In this document: piece after piece, positions 61,013 to 64,000 of the stretch
Layout of the letters: every line of letters starts with the position of its first letter
How positions within the stretch are numbered: position 1 is the first letter of the stretch
Origin: Lachnospiraceae bacterium AD3010
GTDB taxonomy: Bacteria; Bacillota; Clostridia; Lachnospirales; Lachnospiraceae
DNA: 64,000 nt
Direction of reading: 5' to 3'
Assembly (NCBI GenBank): GCA_000622025.1
Contig: KK211387.1
Span: 1-64,000 of the forward strand
Translations under genes and position numbers: made by a program
The notes under the pieces: generated by a model
What the model was told of the DNA's origin: nothing
What the model saw: the letters and a program-made list of their open reading frames with translations, nothing else
Database searches by the model: none

Positions 61013-61305
61013 GAACTGATCAGTAAAAGAGATGAGAAATCACCCGGAGTTATGCTGATCGTATTTCTCTGAAATGGCAGCCGGGCGTCAAGCGCTGAAC
61101 GGGTATTTATCGAAATAAACTCCCGTTGCGTATGATTGCCCTTTATTTTCGAGGCAAAAATGACGATATAACTTATGGAGCATATGTATCATTGATGCTT
61201 GGGCTTAGGTTAATTCAATAGAAGGAATGATTCACCCTTATAACTGTGGTAACGTCATTGAAAACCGCACCCAGTAAATGTGAGGAAAATATACTAACAG
61301 GACAA

Positions 61306-62604
61306 ATGAAGACTGCATATACTTGTTTCAGCACGGACATTATTCATGAAGGACATCTGAATATTATTAAAGAAGCCCAAAAATACGGAAGAGTTGTGGT
61401 AGGCTGTCTGTCTGATAAGGCATCTATCAGGTATAACCGTTTTCCCACAATCTCAGAAAAAGCGCGCTTCGAGTTATATAAATCCATTGAAGGCATAGAT
61501 TCAGTGATCATGCAGAACGACATGCTTTATGATGATATCGTGGAGTATCTACATCCTGATTTCATAATTCATGGCGATAACTGGACAACTGGCACTGAAT
61601 CAGCCATTCGGTCACATGTTGAAAAATTGATAACTCCGTATGGAGGAGAAGTGATCGATGTTAAGTATACAGACAATGAGAGTGTCAGAAAGATAGATCT
61701 GCAGCTAAAAGAAAAGCTTTCAATGCCTGAGTATCGTAGAAAACGACTTCGTAAACTTATTTCGCTCACACCTATCGTTAAGGCTATGGAAGCCCACAGT
61801 GGTCTTACCGGGCTTATCGTAGAAAAGACTGTTATTGAAGGCGACAATGGTAGGCTGGATCAGTTTGATGCTATGTGGATATCTAGTTTGTGCGACAGTA
61901 CAGCTAAGGGCAAGCCGGATATAGAGCTTGTGGATATGACATCACGGTACAGGACCATAGAGGATATTACCGAAGTTACTACAAAACCTATTATTTTTGA
62001 CGGTGATACCGGTGGACTTACAGAGCATTTTGTTTATACAGTAAGAACTCTGGAGAGATTAGGCGTTTCCGCAGTGATCATCGAAGATAAAAAAGGACTT
62101 AAGAAGAACAGTCTGTTTGGTACTGAAGTTGAGCAGACTCAGGCAACATCGGAAGAGATGTGTGCAAAGATAGCTGCCGGTAAAAAGGCTCAACTAACCG
62201 ATGACTTTATGATAATCGCAAGGATTGAAAGCCTGATCCTTGAAAAGGGCATGGATGATGCTCTTAATAGAGCGAGAGCATATGTTAAGGCCGGTGCAGA
62301 CGGGATCATGATCCACAGTCGCAAAAAAGATCCTGGTGAAATATTAGAGTTTTGTGATACATTCAGGTTGGAAGACAAAGACACTCCGTTGGTAGTGGTT
62401 CCCAGCAGTTTTAATACTATAACAGAGGCTGAATTGTCGGAGCATGGCGTTAATATAGTCATCTACGCAAATCAGCTCACAAGAGCGGCGTTTCCTGCAA
62501 TGCAGCAGACGGCAGAAGATATTTTGAAATATCACAGAGCTAAGGAAGTGGATGACAGACTGATGCCTATAAAGCAGATAATCACATTAATTGATGAGAT
62601 TTGA
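61306..62604 (+). CDS. aepX: phosphoenolpyruvate mutase with N-terminal cytidylyltransferase domain
   Basis: ATG 61306 begins the conserved KTAYTCFSTDIIHEGHLNII, with the HXGH motif of cytidylyltransferase-like domains (HEGH). A GTG at 61246 would add 20 non-conserved residues. From about residue 150 comes a PEP mutase domain with LTPIVKAMEAHSGLTGLIVE, IIFDGDTGGLTEHF and the loop EDKKGLKKNSLFG (EDKxxPKKNS in the family). It isomerises PEP to phosphonopyruvate, the first step of phosphonate synthesis. The 432-residue fusion is known in glycan and phosphonolipid clusters. phnW follows after 15 bp. Confidence 0.88.
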   Translation: MKTAYTCFSTDIIHEGHLNIIKEAQKYGRVVVGCLSDKASIRYNRFPTISEKARFELYKSIEGIDSVIMQNDMLYDDIVEYLHPDFIIHGDNWTTGTESAIRSHVEKLITPYGGEVIDVKYTDNESVRKIDLQLKEKLSMPEYRRKRLRKLISLTPIVKAMEAHSGLTGLIVEKTVIEGDNGRLDQFDAMWISSLCDSTAKGKPDIELVDMTSRYRTIEDITEVTTKPIIFDGDTGGLTEHFVYTVRTLERLGVSAVIIEDKKGLKKNSLFGTEVEQTQATSEEMCAKIAAGKKAQLTDDFMIIARIESLILEKGMDDALNRARAYVKAGADGIMIHSRKKDPGEILEFCDTFRLEDKDTPLVVVPSSFNTITEAELSEHGVNIVIYANQLTRAAFPAMQQTAEDILKYHRAKEVDDRLMPIKQIITLIDEI

Positions 62605-62619
62605 GGTAAGCGTAGCATT

Positions 62620-63753
62620 ATGCAGATAAAGAGAAATGTTTTATTAAACCCGGGACCATCTACAACAACTGATACTGTTAAGATGGCGCAGGTTGTTCCG
62701 GATATATGCCCAAGGGAGAAAGAATTCCAGTCCATCATGGGACCTATGAGAGAGGACCTTGTTAAGATAGTGCACGGGCAGGATGATTATACATCCGTTC
62801 TGTTCTGTGGATCAGGTACTATCTGTATTGATGTAGCACTCAACTCTCTTCTTGATAAAGATAAAATGGCGCTTGTTATCAACAATGGGTCATACAGCCA
62901 GAGAGCTGTGGACGTATGTAGGGCTTATGGGCTTCCTCTTATCGAACTTAAACAGCCTATAGATACAAAGCCAGATCTGTCTCCTATTGAGAAGGCACTT
63001 AAAGACAACGAAGGGTCAGTGGGATACGTATATGTGACTTACCATGAAACAGGTACAGGTCTCTTGAATCCGGTAAAAGAGATAGGTGCTCTGGCCCATA
63101 AATACGGAGCATTTCTTATTACCGATACCACCAGTGCATTTGCGATGATCCCAATAAATGTATATGAAGAAAACATAGACTTCTGTATGGCTTCTGCACA
63201 GAAGGGTATTCAGGGAATGACAGGATTATCTTTCGTGATAGGGAAAAAAGATATCATCGAAAGATCAAAAGATTTTCCTGTAAGATCATATTACTGTAAC
63301 CTTTTCATGCAGTATGACTTCTTTAATAGAACAGGCGAGATGCACTTCACACCGCCGGTTCAGGCTATATATGCTGCTAAACAGGCTCTTGTGGAATACT
63401 GGAATGAGGGTGAAGATAACAAGTGGAAAAGACATCAGAGAGTGATGAATGCTATCCATGAAGGAGAGGATAAGCTCGGATTTAAGGAATATCTAAGCCG
63501 TGATGCTCAGTCAGGATTGGTGTCTGCAGTTTTGTATCCTGATGATCCTAATTGGAACTTTGACAAGATCCATGATTATTGCTATGAAAGGGGATTTACC
63601 ATATACCCTGGTAAGATTGAACAGCAAGGTACTTTCAGACTATGTGCACTGGGTGCAATTGATGAAAATGATATAAAAGATTTTTGGAAGGTATTTGAAG
63701 AAGCTCTTGATAAAAATGGAGTTCAGGTACCTGCTGAATATAGCGAGGGCTGA
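62620..63753 (+). CDS. phnW: 2-aminoethylphosphonate-pyruvate transaminase
   Basis: The 377-residue class V aminotransferase begins VLLNPGPSTTTDTVKMAQ and has the PhnW-like CPREKEFQ, LFCGSGTICIDVAL, TDTTSAFAMIPIN and PLP lysine in ASAQKGIQGMTGL near 190. In biosynthetic settings it makes 2-aminoethylphosphonate from phosphonoacetaldehyde. The intermediate decarboxylase (AepY/Ppd) normally lies between aepX and phnW but is not present here. It may follow beyond the window or be encoded elsewhere. Confidence 0.88.
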   Translation: MQIKRNVLLNPGPSTTTDTVKMAQVVPDICPREKEFQSIMGPMREDLVKIVHGQDDYTSVLFCGSGTICIDVALNSLLDKDKMALVINNGSYSQRAVDVCRAYGLPLIELKQPIDTKPDLSPIEKALKDNEGSVGYVYVTYHETGTGLLNPVKEIGALAHKYGAFLITDTTSAFAMIPINVYEENIDFCMASAQKGIQGMTGLSFVIGKKDIIERSKDFPVRSYYCNLFMQYDFFNRTGEMHFTPPVQAIYAAKQALVEYWNEGEDNKWKRHQRVMNAIHEGEDKLGFKEYLSRDAQSGLVSAVLYPDDPNWNFDKIHDYCYERGFTIYPGKIEQQGTFRLCALGAIDENDIKDFWKVFEEALDKNGVQVPAEYSEG

Positions 63754-63756
63754 TCC

Positions 63757-64000
63757 ATGAGCGAAATAGCCATACTTATGGCAGCAGGCCTTGGAACTAG
63801 AATGTTACCATTAACACAAAAAACTCCAAAGCCATTGATTCCGGTTTTAGGGAAACCGATGATCGAGACTGTTATTGAAGGCTTAAAAAAACGAGGTGTC
63901 GGCAAGATAATAGTAGTAGTGGGACACCTCGGAGAACAGTTCCATTATCTGGTTGAAAAATATGAGTCTATAACTATTGTAGAAAACACAGATTATCAGA
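63757..64000 (+). CDS. nucleotidyltransferase, N-terminal part
   Basis: The frame from ATG 63757 (GAGGGC upstream) runs off the window. The visible 81 residues show AILMAAGLGTRMLPLTQKTPKPLIPVLGKPMIETVIEGL and IIVVVGHLGEQF, the sugar-phosphate/choline nucleotidyltransferase signature. After aepX and phnW a CTP:2-aminoethylphosphonate or LicC-like cytidylyltransferase is the likely identity, but a hexose-1-phosphate enzyme cannot be excluded. Confidence 0.75.
   Translation, partial: MSEIAILMAAGLGTRMLPLTQKTPKPLIPVLGKPMIETVIEGLKKRGVGKIIVVVGHLGEQFHYLVEKYESITIVENTDYQ

Overview
The window looks like a chromosomal segment of a low-to-mid GC Bacillota, most likely a Lachnospiraceae relative (Butyrivibrio or Lachnospira type). 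The grounds are the many AAA-ATPase/PD-(D/E)XK fusion genes typical of that family, Rpn-like nucleases, the LoaP-type NusG paralogue, Gram-positive Shine-Dalgarno sites (including several TTG and GTG starts) and the absence of Gram-negative export genes. The species is inferred, not proven. No tRNA or rRNA was recognised.

Layout. 0-5 kb: end of a transposase, a regular array of 42-43 bp spaced repeats, then three ATPase/nuclease-like genes. 5-11.5 kb: start of a surface-polysaccharide locus (Wzx flippase, LoaP antiterminator, a Wzy polymerase fused to a GT4 glycosyltransferase, a Wzz-like regulator with a structured leader), punctuated by REP-like palindromes that supply stop codons. 11.5-13.2 kb: another ATPase/nuclease gene. 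13.2-49.8 kb: a long, nearly all plus-strand polysaccharide operon. It encodes GDP-mannose supply, UDP-HexNAc dehydrogenase, NeuB-like and NeuA-HAD enzymes of a nonulosonate branch with a sialyltransferase-like enzyme, WecE, two SDRs next to an acetolactate-synthase-like TPP enzyme, ATP-grasp ligases, many transferases, a second Wzy and Wzx, and an SMR-like pair. At 28.8-33.6 kb a cargo segment flanked by a direct repeat carries an NTase-like gene, a PLD-family protein and a helicase plus DUF2290-like pair with its own promoter.

49.8-61 kb: IS66 remnant, a hypothetical gene, an Rpn-like nuclease, the minus-strand initiating sugar-phosphate transferase, an MMPL transporter overlapping a large GLUG-repeat surface protein, a decayed ATPase gene, and an Rpn gene split by a hairpin-rich mini-element. 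61-64 kb: a phosphonate operon (cytidylyltransferase-PEP mutase, AEP transaminase, partial nucleotidyltransferase) that could decorate a surface glycan.

The most striking feature is a set of poly-G tracts (G6-G8) inside ten coding sites between 24.3 and 47.7 kb, all on the coding strand. Four genes are frameshifted exactly at such a tract, two of them paralogues at the same aligned position. This resembles multi-gene phase variation of a capsule as known in Campylobacter, but in a Gram-positive anaerobe. Homopolymer sequencing error is the main alternative.
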